A stretch of DNA of 64,000 bases from JAAURB01 sp049647265. GTDB taxonomy: Bacteria; Cyanobacteriota; Cyanobacteriia; Cyanobacteriales; Microcoleaceae. The notes below the pieces were generated by a model. That model was not told where the DNA came from. It saw nothing but the letters and a program-made list of their open reading frames with translations, and searched no databases. This document shows, one piece after another, positions 41,330 to 50,693 of this stretch; the first letter of the stretch is position 1; the number at the start of each line of letters is the position of its first letter. Location: positions 83,742-147,741 of the forward strand of contig JBARXJ010000004.1 in NCBI GenBank assembly GCA_049647265.1, in the 5' to 3' direction. The position numbers were made by a program, and so were the translations under genes.

Positions 41330-43123
41330 CTATAAAGGAAAAATTGGCAAAAAATTATTCTGACCTGATTTTTGTTGTAGCTTGTCTAAAAATGCTTCCC
41401 GCTTACCTGTTTTTGCACCAAAGACAGTAACAACCTGAAAATCAACACCTTCTATGTAATCAAATTCTCGAATCCAAACAGGGGAAGGAATTGATTTATT
41501 GCCTACTCCACCACAAAGTTCTGAATCATAATCATACTTATCGTTTTTCTTAATTTTAAAGTCTTGTCCATGTAAAATAGATAGAGCAAAACCTTTATTT
41601 CCTTTAACAATTCCCCGACAAACTACAATCTCACAGTTTTTATCAACCGCTTCTGCCCAACCGTTTTGAGGGTCAACTGTCAACAGACGATTTAGATTTA
41701 TTGTTTTTTCAGAAAACGCTTGTAAGCAGTCATAAAAAGTGGTTAAGCGCTGTCTGAATAGTTTTTGAAACTTTGAAATATTACTGGGTATATTCCAAAA
41801 TGAATCTTTCCCGTCAGGATCAGCGAATAAATGTGAGCCTCGCCAAGGAGGATTATCACCAGATCTTTTATAACGAGGTCTTCTTGCTCCTTGCCCAATT
41901 CCACCCAAGTGAAACATTAACCATGTTAAGGTTTTGAGTAAGGCTTGTAGAGCCTCAAATTTATTTTTATTCTCTTTCCTCTGTTTAATTGATAGAGCAT
42001 TATGGCGTAAGGTTAGAGAACCTACCAGTAATCCAGGTTCATCATTCGTTGATTTTTCACATTCAACTGTTCCTGTGACTTCAACTCGGAAAAGACCAGT
42101 GTGTTGCTTTGGTTCAATTCCTCCAAAAATTTCAAGTTCTAATTGACGCACTAAAGCCGGTTGTAGAACTCCTAATGCTAAAGCTCTAAACCAATAACGT
42201 AGCATTGAACGAAATGCAGTAGGACGAACTTCTGCTTGTGCTTTTCCTGGTGATTTCCATCTATTTTGTCTGTTCAGATCCCAGCCTTTAAAATATTGTC
42301 TACCATGAATTAGCTGTCCATCAAGTTCAAAATCAACCTGGATAATTTTAGGCTTGCGAATGATCTTTTCTTTGAGTTTACCTTGTGCATTAAGCGTTCC
42401 GTAACCTGTATTCACCCTAGAACCAATTCCTTGGCATAAACCTCTAATTAGATAATCTCTAACCTGGGTTAACGTTTCATCAGAACATAGTTTAGTTTTC
42501 CGTAAACCAATGATAAATGTTGGCTTTTCCAGGGAAATACAAATATTAGGGTTTGTATCATATTCCGGTGGTTTATTATTCTTCCATTTCCAAATTTGGT
42601 TTGCCATATCGGGTGAAAGACCTCCCTGTTTTTCTTTTCCAGGTAAAGGGTACGCATCCATAAAAATCACCTGACCCATACTTGGTTCCGGCTCTATAGC
42701 CCCGAAAATCTTATTTACCTCTTGCGAAGACATATTCTTATCCTGGCTTGCCATCGCCCGTGCAATACCTCTGAGGGTACTACTCGGAATATAGGGCATT
42801 CCCAAGGCATCAAACGCAGGCAACAGCATAGATTCTGGCCCTTTGGTTCCACCGACGCGAATTCGCCACGGACAACTAACTTTAAAATGTATACTTGCTA
42901 GTCTTGTAGTTCGCTGAGTCAGACGGTTTAGATAGTCTGACCAGTCATTGTCTTCAAATCTCTCAAATAGTTGTAAGATTGTTCCGCTATTGACTGTCTT
43001 GCTATCTTGCACTTGATCTGAAAGTGGAACACGCATCCAACGCAAATATTCAACAAAACTTGCATCAGAACTGGGGTCAAAAGTGGGTAACTTTTCCATC
43101 CAAGGAGAAGGTTCTTGTGGCAT
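41330..43123 (-). CDS. Cmr6-Cmr1 fusion RAMP protein
   Basis: A 597-residue protein holding two RAMP subunits. Residues about 1-260 match Cmr6: RVGGTKGPESMLLPAFDALG, YIPSSTLRGIARAMAS and the Gly-rich GLCQGIGSRVNTGYG. Residues about 270-597 match Cmr1: VDFELDGQLIHGRQYFKG, VRPTAFRSMLRYWFRALALGV, IFGGIEPKQHTGLFRVEV and LGGIGQGARRPRYKRSG. No separate cmr1 or cmr6 is present, so this gene supplies both ends of the effector complex (Cmr6 in the belly, Cmr1 at the 3' end of the crRNA). Confidence 0.85.
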   Translation of the reverse strand: MPQEPSPWMEKLPTFDPSSDASFVEYLRWMRVPLSDQVQDSKTVNSGTILQLFERFEDNDWSDYLNRLTQRTTRLASIHFKVSCPWRIRVGGTKGPESMLLPAFDALGMPYIPSSTLRGIARAMASQDKNMSSQEVNKIFGAIEPEPSMGQVIFMDAYPLPGKEKQGGLSPDMANQIWKWKNNKPPEYDTNPNICISLEKPTFIIGLRKTKLCSDETLTQVRDYLIRGLCQGIGSRVNTGYGTLNAQGKLKEKIIRKPKIIQVDFELDGQLIHGRQYFKGWDLNRQNRWKSPGKAQAEVRPTAFRSMLRYWFRALALGVLQPALVRQLELEIFGGIEPKQHTGLFRVEVTGTVECEKSTNDEPGLLVGSLTLRHNALSIKQRKENKNKFEALQALLKTLTWLMFHLGGIGQGARRPRYKRSGDNPPWRGSHLFADPDGKDSFWNIPSNISKFQKLFRQRLTTFYDCLQAFSEKTINLNRLLTVDPQNGWAEAVDKNCEIVVCRGIVKGNKGFALSILHGQDFKIKKNDKYDYDSELCGGVGNKSIPSPVWIREFDYIEGVDFQVVTVFGAKTGKREAFLDKLQQKSGQNNFLPIFPL

Positions 43124-43164
43124 TTTTAATATTTCTCTGTTGATGAATTAGAAGAGTTGGGTGT

Positions 43165-43680
43165 TTATTTACCCTTAGTTTCTGGATAAATTGCGTCTAC
43201 CCAAAAGGCAAATTCACGAGCAACTTGTAAGGCAAGACCTGTTAAACCTAAATAATCTGCTGTTTTTGCAGGATTGGTTAAATACGCAATAGAAATTTTT
43301 GTCTCAGAAGATTCTTCGGTTGTTTGATTAGAAGAGTTTGGTCTTATAGGAGAGTTTGGTCTTCTTAAAGTAGATTGTTGATTAGTAATAGGTTGCTGTT
43401 GTTGAGTCGGTTGTTGCTCTTGAGTCGTCTGTTTCTCTGGATAAGCAACCTGTTCTAAGGTTTTGAAAAAACACTTTACTACTTCCTGCTTACTTTCTTG
43501 ATTGAGAGCGACTTCTTCTGCTTTCAATCTGAGTAATCCCCAAGTAGCAACATAGCTATAGAGTTCAAAAATTTGAGTTCTTTGTTCTTTTTGCTGAGCC
43601 GTATCAGGTGTATTGTTTTTCAATTCCGTTAAGTTTTGATAAACTTTCATGGAAATACTGCGTGGATCGTAAATTAACAT
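43165..43680 (-). CDS. cmr5: Cmr5 small subunit
   Basis: A 171-residue protein from the ATG at 43680, eight bases behind AGGAGA. Cmr5 pattern: KVYQNLTELKNNTPDTAQQKEQ, then ELYSYVATWGLLRLKAEE, and a C-terminal TADYLGLTGLALQVAREFAFWVDAIYP. It is longer than usual because of a Gln/Thr-rich low-complexity stretch (TQEQQPTQQQQPITNQQ region, about 95-150). The subunit packs along the Cmr4 filament. Confidence 0.82.
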   Translation of the reverse strand: MLIYDPRSISMKVYQNLTELKNNTPDTAQQKEQRTQIFELYSYVATWGLLRLKAEEVALNQESKQEVVKCFFKTLEQVAYPEKQTTQEQQPTQQQQPITNQQSTLRRPNSPIRPNSSNQTTEESSETKISIAYLTNPAKTADYLGLTGLALQVAREFAFWVDAIYPETKGK

Positions 43681-43708
43681 GGCTTTTCTCCTAAATTTTT
43701 TCCGAAAT

Positions 43709-44536
43709 TTAATGACTCCAAAGATCAACAAATCCTCGACCCAAGCTTTCCTGACCACCAATTTGCCAACCATCCTGACTGGTTAAAATCTCTTTCAAAG
43801 ACTGATTAGCTTGAGGGCTTTTTCCATTAGCGCTAGTGGTAGTTCCCCAAGGAAAATACATTAGTGTTTCGGGTGGAACCGCTTCTTCATAACGGAATCC
43901 GCCATCTACATTTTTTTCATCGTTGAGCTTGATTTTAACTTGTCGCCACAAGCTAGACTGAATCAAAATTTGACAGTCTCGATCTGATAAAATTAAAACT
44001 TTAGTGATCATTTGTTTGGCTTCTTCGTTTCCTTTTGGGATAAACTTCGACCATTGATCTCTCTTCCAGCCTTTCAATTCATCCGCCTTAAAAATGGCAT
44101 CTTTCAGATAAAGATTGTTTTGAGTGCCATCACTAAAACTTCCTACAGAAGGTATAGTTAATTTATCTTTATCAGAACGTTTTTTATTAATTAACCGTGT
44201 CCAGCGACTGAGTAAAAAAGGACAACTAATCCAAACCACACCATGACTTAATGATGGTACTGGAAACCACAGAATTGCTCCATCTCCAACCCAGAGTGAA
44301 CCTTGGGTTAAATTTTCATCATTTCCATCAGTAACATCATCAATGGTATTTCCCCAAAGATTTGATATTTGTTCTTTTGGGGTTGCAGCCCGTAATCGTC
44401 CTCGAATTGTACTTGATGGTAAATAGGGTAAATCAGTATGAACTTCTCGTGCAATACCGACTAAATTACCTTCCTGGCTTGTTCCTCCTGTATGTAATGG
44501 AGATAAAAGATATAAGTAAGCAAGATTTGTGTTCAT
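43709..44536 (-). CDS. cmr4: Cmr4 backbone RAMP subunit, slicer Asp apparently absent
   Basis: A 275-residue protein with Cmr4 features: YLYLLSPLHTGGTS, REVHTDLPYLPSSTIRGRLR and a C-terminal GWQIGGQESLGRGFV. In Pyrococcus furiosus Cmr4 the target-RNA-cutting Asp26 lies in GVVDQPIQRE; the aligned stretch here is GNLVGIARE, one residue shorter and with no Asp. If the alignment is right, the complex would bind but not slice target RNA. Overlaps cmr3 by four bases. Confidence 0.85.
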   Translation of the reverse strand: MNTNLAYLYLLSPLHTGGTSQEGNLVGIAREVHTDLPYLPSSTIRGRLRAATPKEQISNLWGNTIDDVTDGNDENLTQGSLWVGDGAILWFPVPSLSHGVVWISCPFLLSRWTRLINKKRSDKDKLTIPSVGSFSDGTQNNLYLKDAIFKADELKGWKRDQWSKFIPKGNEEAKQMITKVLILSDRDCQILIQSSLWRQVKIKLNDEKNVDGGFRYEEAVPPETLMYFPWGTTTSANGKSPQANQSLKEILTSQDGWQIGGQESLGRGFVDLWSH

Positions 44537-45687
44537 GATTTAATTCCCCAAAGTAATTTTCCGTAATTTAAACTTTTAAAAGTGGCTAGCCAGTTTCCCT
44601 CACCGGACGGTAACAAATGAGTTTCATCCGGCACAGTTTTAAACTGATAAATAGTTCCAGGCGGCACAAAGGCTCGTTGTGGCAACAATACAAACTCTTT
44701 GCGGTTGTTTAAGTGTTCGCGTGATTGACCTTCGATATTACTTTCAGAGGTAGAAACACGCTGAATACTGGAAACCCCACCCCAGAGTAAAGCGCGATCG
44801 CTCACACACCCCGCCAGTTGTTCCTGCCAAGCGCCTGGACAAACCCCATAGACAGGTTCTCCCGGTTCCATCTCAGCTAGTCCAGGAGTTAGTAGATAGG
44901 CGTAGGAATGGCGATTCGTCGGTTGTTGCATTTGCTGTATATCTGACCAGCTCTTGGGTTCAGCAATAGGACTGACTAAGGCTCTGTGTCCCTCTCCCCC
45001 CAAACGAACTACAGTGGGTTCTAAATCTTGACTCAACTGCGCTACAAATTGCCAGCCAGAACACATACGGACAGCCACTTCGGTGAAATATCCCCCAACG
45101 GATTTCACCTGCCGAGTTCCGGGTTCAATATGAATATGGGGTAGAATTTGTACATCCCACGGATCATCATGAAAATCACTGCGACATAGCTGATTATTCC
45201 CTTCGAGGTATTTAGCTAAGGCAGTTGCTTTGATCCAAGGTTGAGGTCTGCCACAAATAAACTGTCCTTCCTCTAAATTAGGGGTAATCATAATCGGTAA
45301 TTGCTGAGAATTATCCAGGTGTTGCCACTGTTGCCACGCTTCGTTAGCCTCAGTCAACGGTTGCAAACGAGTGAGGCTATCCCAGTCTTCTACAATTTCT
45401 TCGTAGTCTTCTTCGTTGTCTTCAGACTGAGTACTAGTTCTGACACAAAGTAAATCCTTCGGTGTCGGTAGCCAGAGAGTTTGTTCTTGATCCAATAAAA
45501 ACGGCCCCATGAACTCTAAATCTCGATGTTTCTGACTGTAAGTGGGTAAAGCTGAACGTAACGCCTGAAATACAACCGTCGGTAGGGGTGGAAAGATGCC
45601 CTTTGCCCAGGCTCCCTCCCCCGGACTAAAGGGTTTGGCTTCCCGAAATAGCAACACATCTAAAGGTGCGATGGCATACCATTTCAT
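44533..45687 (-). CDS. cmr3: Cmr3 RAMP subunit
   Basis: A 384-residue protein starting MKWYAIAPLDVLLFREAKPFSPGEGAWAKG, the typical Cmr3 opening (the LFRDARPF-type motif), followed by PPLPTVVFQALRSAL, GPFLLDQEQTLWLPTP, and C-terminal RVSTSESNIEGQ and NWLATFKSLNYGKLLWGI. Cmr3 holds the crRNA 5' handle together with Cas10. It overlaps cmr2 by one base and cmr4 by four, so the set is translated as a coupled operon. Confidence 0.9.
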   Translation of the reverse strand: MKWYAIAPLDVLLFREAKPFSPGEGAWAKGIFPPLPTVVFQALRSALPTYSQKHRDLEFMGPFLLDQEQTLWLPTPKDLLCVRTSTQSEDNEEDYEEIVEDWDSLTRLQPLTEANEAWQQWQHLDNSQQLPIMITPNLEEGQFICGRPQPWIKATALAKYLEGNNQLCRSDFHDDPWDVQILPHIHIEPGTRQVKSVGGYFTEVAVRMCSGWQFVAQLSQDLEPTVVRLGGEGHRALVSPIAEPKSWSDIQQMQQPTNRHSYAYLLTPGLAEMEPGEPVYGVCPGAWQEQLAGCVSDRALLWGGVSSIQRVSTSESNIEGQSREHLNNRKEFVLLPQRAFVPPGTIYQFKTVPDETHLLPSGEGNWLATFKSLNYGKLLWGIKS

Positions 45688-48600
45688 TAATTTTCCCCTC
45701 CTTCAGCCCATTTAACCCGTTGCGTCATCCGGTCAACCCAAAAGGCTGTAAACCGCAGTAAATTCCCTAAATCTTGGGGTTGAGTTCCTCGGGTTAAGGA
45801 TTTAGTAGAACTATCATGATCTTGAGAACTAGCAGCTTCATGCGCCCATTTTTCCCATTGATCGATCCAGTCTAAAAAAGCCTTCTGCTGTTCTTCTGTT
45901 AACTGTTTATCTCGACGATTTAAGATGACTTGAGTGGCTTGTTTGAACAGATTTAAATCTGCGGTTACTTGACAGCGACGGGGCAATTCTTCTGAGAGAC
46001 GATATAACAACGAACTAAACTCTTCATCAGTTCCCAATTGAGCCAAAAGTTGACACCATTGAGGCAATAATGTCCCTTTCATCAAGGCTTCTAAGGTATT
46101 ACCGGAACCATAAATTACCCGAAAACAGAACCCATCTTTATCCGGAATTTTCTTGGCCCGATCTTTTTCAGCCTTCCAAAGCTGTTCTAACACAGTGGGT
46201 AAAGGAACACTTTTATGAGCAATGACAATCCCCATACTCATAGTAGCTCCAGTTCCCATCGTAAAATAGGGACGATTATCTAAACCTAAAGTTTTTAAAG
46301 CAGTTTGTTTCGGCAACAAATAACCTCCCCGACTGTCAAATTCCCCTTGAGGATCATCTGCGCTACTCCAAGCGGCGCGTAATGAATTTAAATATTCTGG
46401 TAAGTCTTCAATGGGAAGAACCGCCATTACATCATCTCCACCACTGTAGATGACGCGACCACAAAAGCGCTTTTCTGTTATGGCTGGAACTAAACGGTTA
46501 GAGAAGTCTAATAAAGCCCGATTTAAACCAATATGAGTAGCTGGCCCCATGCGTTTGCGGGTTGTGTTAATAAAATCTTGATACCCGGAAATTGATTGAA
46601 CTTCATGAGGAATAGCTTCTGAATTGATATATTCTTCGTAAGCTTTCAACCGACTTCCTGATACATACTTCCCCATACTGTCGCCATCGGCTAAAACAAT
46701 TACCCACCAATCTGCGGGACTATTTTCACCGAAACCACAATCTTTATGAGCTTGATCTACTAAGTTTTTTAATCGAGAAACTTGGGTCTGTTCCTCTACT
46801 TCCATGTCTTCCGCTAGCCACTTACTGGAAAACATCGAACCGTTTAAACCTTTTTTATTCTTGAATTTTTCCTTGAATTTCTCATCAGTTTTCGGTACTT
46901 GCAGAGAACGACGAGTTCTATAATGGAATGCTTTTCGTTGGCGGTTAGAAAAGATACTCTCCTGTTTAATACTGTCTTCAAGAATACGGTGATATTGTTG
47001 AGTCTGTTGCGGATGGTTATGAATAAATCGCGCTGCCGCAATAGAACTAAGATTAGGAAACCGAATACGATCTTCATACTTGACGACGGGTTTTTTATCT
47101 TCTTTATCCGTTTCTGAAGTGTCTGCGTTCAGTTTTCGTTCCTCAGTATCCGCTTCGTTTTCTACCTGGGGTAAAGTAATCCCTAAGCGTTCTGTAATAC
47201 CGCCATGTTCCCAAGCCATCCGTTTCGTTAGTTCCAAAGCATTTAATTTTTCTGAACCATTAAATAAGCCCGGAAAAGCTTCCGCCATCACCCGCCAAAA
47301 CAGTCGCATTGTACCGCCAGAAAGACCACCCCCTTCTCGAAATTTATCTTTGTAGTGCAACATCGGATGAACTGCACTAAACTGACCCGAGAGGGTTGAA
47401 CGTTCCCCCGGAGCCGCTGGAATGAGCCAATTACGGGTATTTTTTACCGCAGGTAAGGAACGACCCAAACGACTTTGTAAACTGCCCCACCAAGTCCCTA
47501 CATTCAAAGGAGATTGAGCAAAAACGGTTCTCTCTGCCGCTGTTGGAATGTCTTGGCTGGGTTGAGATAGAATAGTTTGATCCTGAAGCCAGTTTTGAGA
47601 AAATTCTCCAGCTTCTGCTTGAATTTGTAGGGGTTGAGTGGGCGCACCCAATGGAATCATTGTCCAGTAAGTTTCCCAACTATAAGTGAGTTGACTATCC
47701 CAGAGTTTATTCCACTCCCAACAGCCGCCCTGTGCCCATTTTTCTAAATCTCGGATACAGTCACGATGTTCATAGTCCGGAAATTCAGATTTAATTTTAT
47801 TCCAAACTCGTTGTTGTTTTTGGGGTGTATTTAACAGAGAGATTACTTCTGTTTTAATCACTTCTCGTACCCTTTTTCCCATGTCTAGCCAGGTTGCTTT
47901 CAAATATTGAGAAAGATCTTCTCCTAACTTTTTAGCGGCTTTTTTACCGGGAACAAGAGTGGTAATTAAGTTGGGAAATCCCGCTGTATTCAGACTATTA
48001 GAAGTTTTGTATCGGTTTGGGGGAGTATTTCCTAGATATTGATTAAATGCTTCTTCAAGATCGGAATATTTCTGCAATAACATTGCATCGATAATTTCTT
48101 GACTCCACAGGGAAGGCGTGACAATCATATCCGGGCCATAGCGTTCAGCAATATACCAACAGGCGATCGCACTGAGATAATGAAGCAGATAAGATCCAGC
48201 CCAATAGTCTAGAAATTTACGGGACGCTTTGATAAACTCCTGCACTGGAGAGAAGTTAAACAGCAGTAAATAGGGATGAACAGCATCTGAACCTTCCTGC
48301 CATTCATTCGGAAACATCGCTCCCACGAGAGCAGATACAGTACTGTTATAACTGTGTTGAGGACAGTCAGGTAAGACAAAATTTGCTGGATATAGTAGAG
48401 TATCCGTTTTTTCCTGCGTTATGGCTTGGAATTGTCCTGGATAAAATCGCCAAATTCCCCAAAAGGTTTGTTCAATATTATTAGAGATTAAATGATTGGG
48501 TACGGTTTTGGTCGTGTTTGTCTCATTTTCAATCCACTGTTCTTCACCACTAATCAAATGGCTGACTTTAACTTTATTTGAGAATAAATTCTGAGATTGA

Positions 48601-48794
48601 AATACTGCCTGATCTGAGGTTTGAGCAATAGCAGTGACTTGTGACTGCCAGGTTGACCACCATTGTTTAAGTTCCTCAGAGTGATCTAGAAGACAAGATA
48701 ACTCTGAAGGGTCAAAGCCTGCACTATGTAATAGGGCATAAAGCTTACGGTGGTGAACTTGCACAGGCGCAGAAGGATTAGTAATATTGGACAT
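45687..48794 (-). CDS. cmr2: Cmr2 (Cas10), cyclic-oligoadenylate synthase subunit
   Basis: About 1035 residues from the ATG at 48794 (MSNITNPSAPVQVHHRKLY); an ATG at 48818 is also possible. The frame stays open to 49031, but that stretch is translated STRR DNA (LLPTPHSLLPTPYPP) and is probably not protein. The palm domain has GGDD in YSGGDDVMAVLP near residue 785, the cyclase site. I see no N-terminal HD dipeptide, so the usual DNase site seems missing or altered. FNFSPVQEFIKASRKFLDYW fits the family. Confidence 0.92.
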   Translation of the reverse strand: MSNITNPSAPVQVHHRKLYALLHSAGFDPSELSCLLDHSEELKQWWSTWQSQVTAIAQTSDQAVFQSQNLFSNKVKVSHLISGEEQWIENETNTTKTVPNHLISNNIEQTFWGIWRFYPGQFQAITQEKTDTLLYPANFVLPDCPQHSYNSTVSALVGAMFPNEWQEGSDAVHPYLLLFNFSPVQEFIKASRKFLDYWAGSYLLHYLSAIACWYIAERYGPDMIVTPSLWSQEIIDAMLLQKYSDLEEAFNQYLGNTPPNRYKTSNSLNTAGFPNLITTLVPGKKAAKKLGEDLSQYLKATWLDMGKRVREVIKTEVISLLNTPQKQQRVWNKIKSEFPDYEHRDCIRDLEKWAQGGCWEWNKLWDSQLTYSWETYWTMIPLGAPTQPLQIQAEAGEFSQNWLQDQTILSQPSQDIPTAAERTVFAQSPLNVGTWWGSLQSRLGRSLPAVKNTRNWLIPAAPGERSTLSGQFSAVHPMLHYKDKFREGGGLSGGTMRLFWRVMAEAFPGLFNGSEKLNALELTKRMAWEHGGITERLGITLPQVENEADTEERKLNADTSETDKEDKKPVVKYEDRIRFPNLSSIAAARFIHNHPQQTQQYHRILEDSIKQESIFSNRQRKAFHYRTRRSLQVPKTDEKFKEKFKNKKGLNGSMFSSKWLAEDMEVEEQTQVSRLKNLVDQAHKDCGFGENSPADWWVIVLADGDSMGKYVSGSRLKAYEEYINSEAIPHEVQSISGYQDFINTTRKRMGPATHIGLNRALLDFSNRLVPAITEKRFCGRVIYSGGDDVMAVLPIEDLPEYLNSLRAAWSSADDPQGEFDSRGGYLLPKQTALKTLGLDNRPYFTMGTGATMSMGIVIAHKSVPLPTVLEQLWKAEKDRAKKIPDKDGFCFRVIYGSGNTLEALMKGTLLPQWCQLLAQLGTDEEFSSLLYRLSEELPRRCQVTADLNLFKQATQVILNRRDKQLTEEQQKAFLDWIDQWEKWAHEAASSQDHDSSTKSLTRGTQPQDLGNLLRFTAFWVDRMTQRVKWAEGGEN

Positions 48795-49202
48795 TACCCG
48801 GTCTGTAGCAGAACACATCCAATATAACCTCCTGTAGAAGATACTATTTCTAAGTTGAGGGGGGTAGGGAGTGGGGAGTAGGGAGTGGGGAGTAGGGAGT
48901 AGGGAGCTAGTTGTTAAAAGGATTAGATCTCTGATTATTGTCATGAAATATGAACCCTTCTGGATACTGAATACTGCATACTGGCTCCTTCTTGCCTGTT
49001 CCCTGTTGCTTATGCGCGATACCGCCATCACGCAAAGTTACTGCGTGCCGCAAGGCGAAGCCAACCGCGATAATGCGTGCCGCAACGCTCCGCGATCGCC
49101 TGTTACCCAATTGTGACAACTCAAGGTGATTTGACAAACAACACACCATCTTAACTTGTCACCATTGCCTATTGCCCACTACCCACTACCCACTGCCCTT
49201 TC
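48795..49202. other. Region between TIGR03985-type gene and cmr2
   Basis: Holds two STRRs (GGGAGTGGGGAGTAGG heptamers at 48861-48906 and CCCACTA heptamers at 49163-49200) and a dispersed repeat of the ACTGCGTGCCGCAAGGCGAAGCC family (49021-49105) with a HIP1 octamer. No gene is seen. It may carry the cmr promoter. Confidence 0.6.
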
Positions 49203-50645
49203 TTAATAATTTTCTAACTCTTTCAATGCTTCTTGTTTCATCCGTTGACGTATGGACAAGGGTGCAATTACTTCCCCATTAGAACGCCAATCTCTTAATC
49301 GCATAATTACATTGATATCACCATTTCTAATCCAAGCGCAATAATAATAATCTTCAGAAGAGCGATTTTTTACTAATTCTAATAACTCCTGTTTTTCTTG
49401 CGGCTGAGCATATTTTTGTATTAATCTTGGTAACTCTTGATAGGCAACAGGCTTAAAAGTAGTATGACGTTCTGTATCCTTAACATACCAACGCGCAAAC
49501 CATTTCTCAAACCGCATAATTAATAACTCTTTGGGTAAATAGAAATTTAGTCCCCAAGCTGCTTCTAACGCTTCCTCGACTTCATCGGTTGTTGGTAACT
49601 CCTGCTGTTGCCAAAGCTGATAAAGTTCTTTTGGAATTTGGTCGTCTTCCCACTGTAAAACTGTTAGTTTTTCTGAAGCAATTCGATCTAAGCGATAATT
49701 ATGCCAACCTAAATTTCCATCAATATCAATACCATAAGCACTTAAATATTTTGCCCGTTTCGCATAATGAAAACAAACGGGATAAACGGTTAGCTTAACT
49801 TTTCTTTCTGCCTTCGGAACCCAACTTTCAAATTGAATCACTCCCGCTTCTGGCTGTTGCCATAACTCTTCTATTTGCTGTTGATAAGTATCCACCCGAT
49901 CTTGATCTTCATCGGATAAAATATAATTCAAATGAATGAAAATTCGTTGCTGTGGTTCAGTTATATATATATTCTGAGGTGGAGAAGCAGCAATGTGATG
50001 CCAAATAGATTGAATAATTACTTCTAAACTAGGTTCAATAAACGCTATCGATTCTAGAATCTTCAAAAGTTGCCATATTAAGGTTTTAGGCAATTGTAAA
50101 AGACCAGAATCTTTCGCCTCAGTTAAAGGTGGAGTCGGCCAATTTTCAATCGAACAACAGCGATAACTTCCCGCTTTAACCTGCTGTAACCATCCTATAT
50201 TTGCTAAATGTTTTAAGTCATCTCGAATGGTTCGATGAACTGTCAGAAATGGACGCGCTCTTAGCTGTTCTTGTAAGACTTTATCATTCCAAGCGGTAAT
50301 TTGTTGAATCTCATGTTTCCAGGATTGAATTTCTTTCGCTGTCAATTCTTGCTCTAAAAACTGTTGTAGAGAATAATGACAAATACAGTGTTGATCTTTA
50401 CAAGTTTTTTCAATTTCTTTAGCAGTGAGGCGATCGCTAATTGGATGAGTTGTAGAAAATAGGCGGTCGCGTACTTCTTTATAATTAAATGGTTGAGGTA
50501 AATCAGTACTCCAATTTATTTTTAAACCATAAAAAAATTTTAACAACATCCACAGCCGAATAGAGCGCTGTAAACGACTAGCTAAGCGTCCTGCAGCTAA
50601 CCATTGTAAAATCTCAGTCGTTGGAGTAAAAGTGAAGTGAGTCAT
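49203..50645 (-). CDS. CRISPR-associated protein, TIGR03985-like
   Basis: A 480-residue protein at the head of the cmr run. Its opening (PTTEILQWLAAGRLASRLQRSIRLWMLLKFFYG) and Cys-containing middle (KTCKDQHCICHYS) match my memory of TIGR03985, a divergent family found beside cyanobacterial type III loci. The N-terminal 170 residues may hold a winged helix (RPFLTVHRTIRDDLKHLANIGWL), and the C-terminal half has WYL-like strands (YLSAYGIDIDGNLGWHNYRLDRI). That pairing suggests a ligand-sensing transcription regulator. Role inferred, not known. Confidence 0.7.
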   Translation of the reverse strand: MTHFTFTPTTEILQWLAAGRLASRLQRSIRLWMLLKFFYGLKINWSTDLPQPFNYKEVRDRLFSTTHPISDRLTAKEIEKTCKDQHCICHYSLQQFLEQELTAKEIQSWKHEIQQITAWNDKVLQEQLRARPFLTVHRTIRDDLKHLANIGWLQQVKAGSYRCCSIENWPTPPLTEAKDSGLLQLPKTLIWQLLKILESIAFIEPSLEVIIQSIWHHIAASPPQNIYITEPQQRIFIHLNYILSDEDQDRVDTYQQQIEELWQQPEAGVIQFESWVPKAERKVKLTVYPVCFHYAKRAKYLSAYGIDIDGNLGWHNYRLDRIASEKLTVLQWEDDQIPKELYQLWQQQELPTTDEVEEALEAAWGLNFYLPKELLIMRFEKWFARWYVKDTERHTTFKPVAYQELPRLIQKYAQPQEKQELLELVKNRSSEDYYYCAWIRNGDINVIMRLRDWRSNGEVIAPLSIRQRMKQEALKELENY

Positions 50646-50693
50646 TCTTTAAGGGAGTAAGCAGTAGGCAGTGGGAAGTGGGGAGTTGAATAT

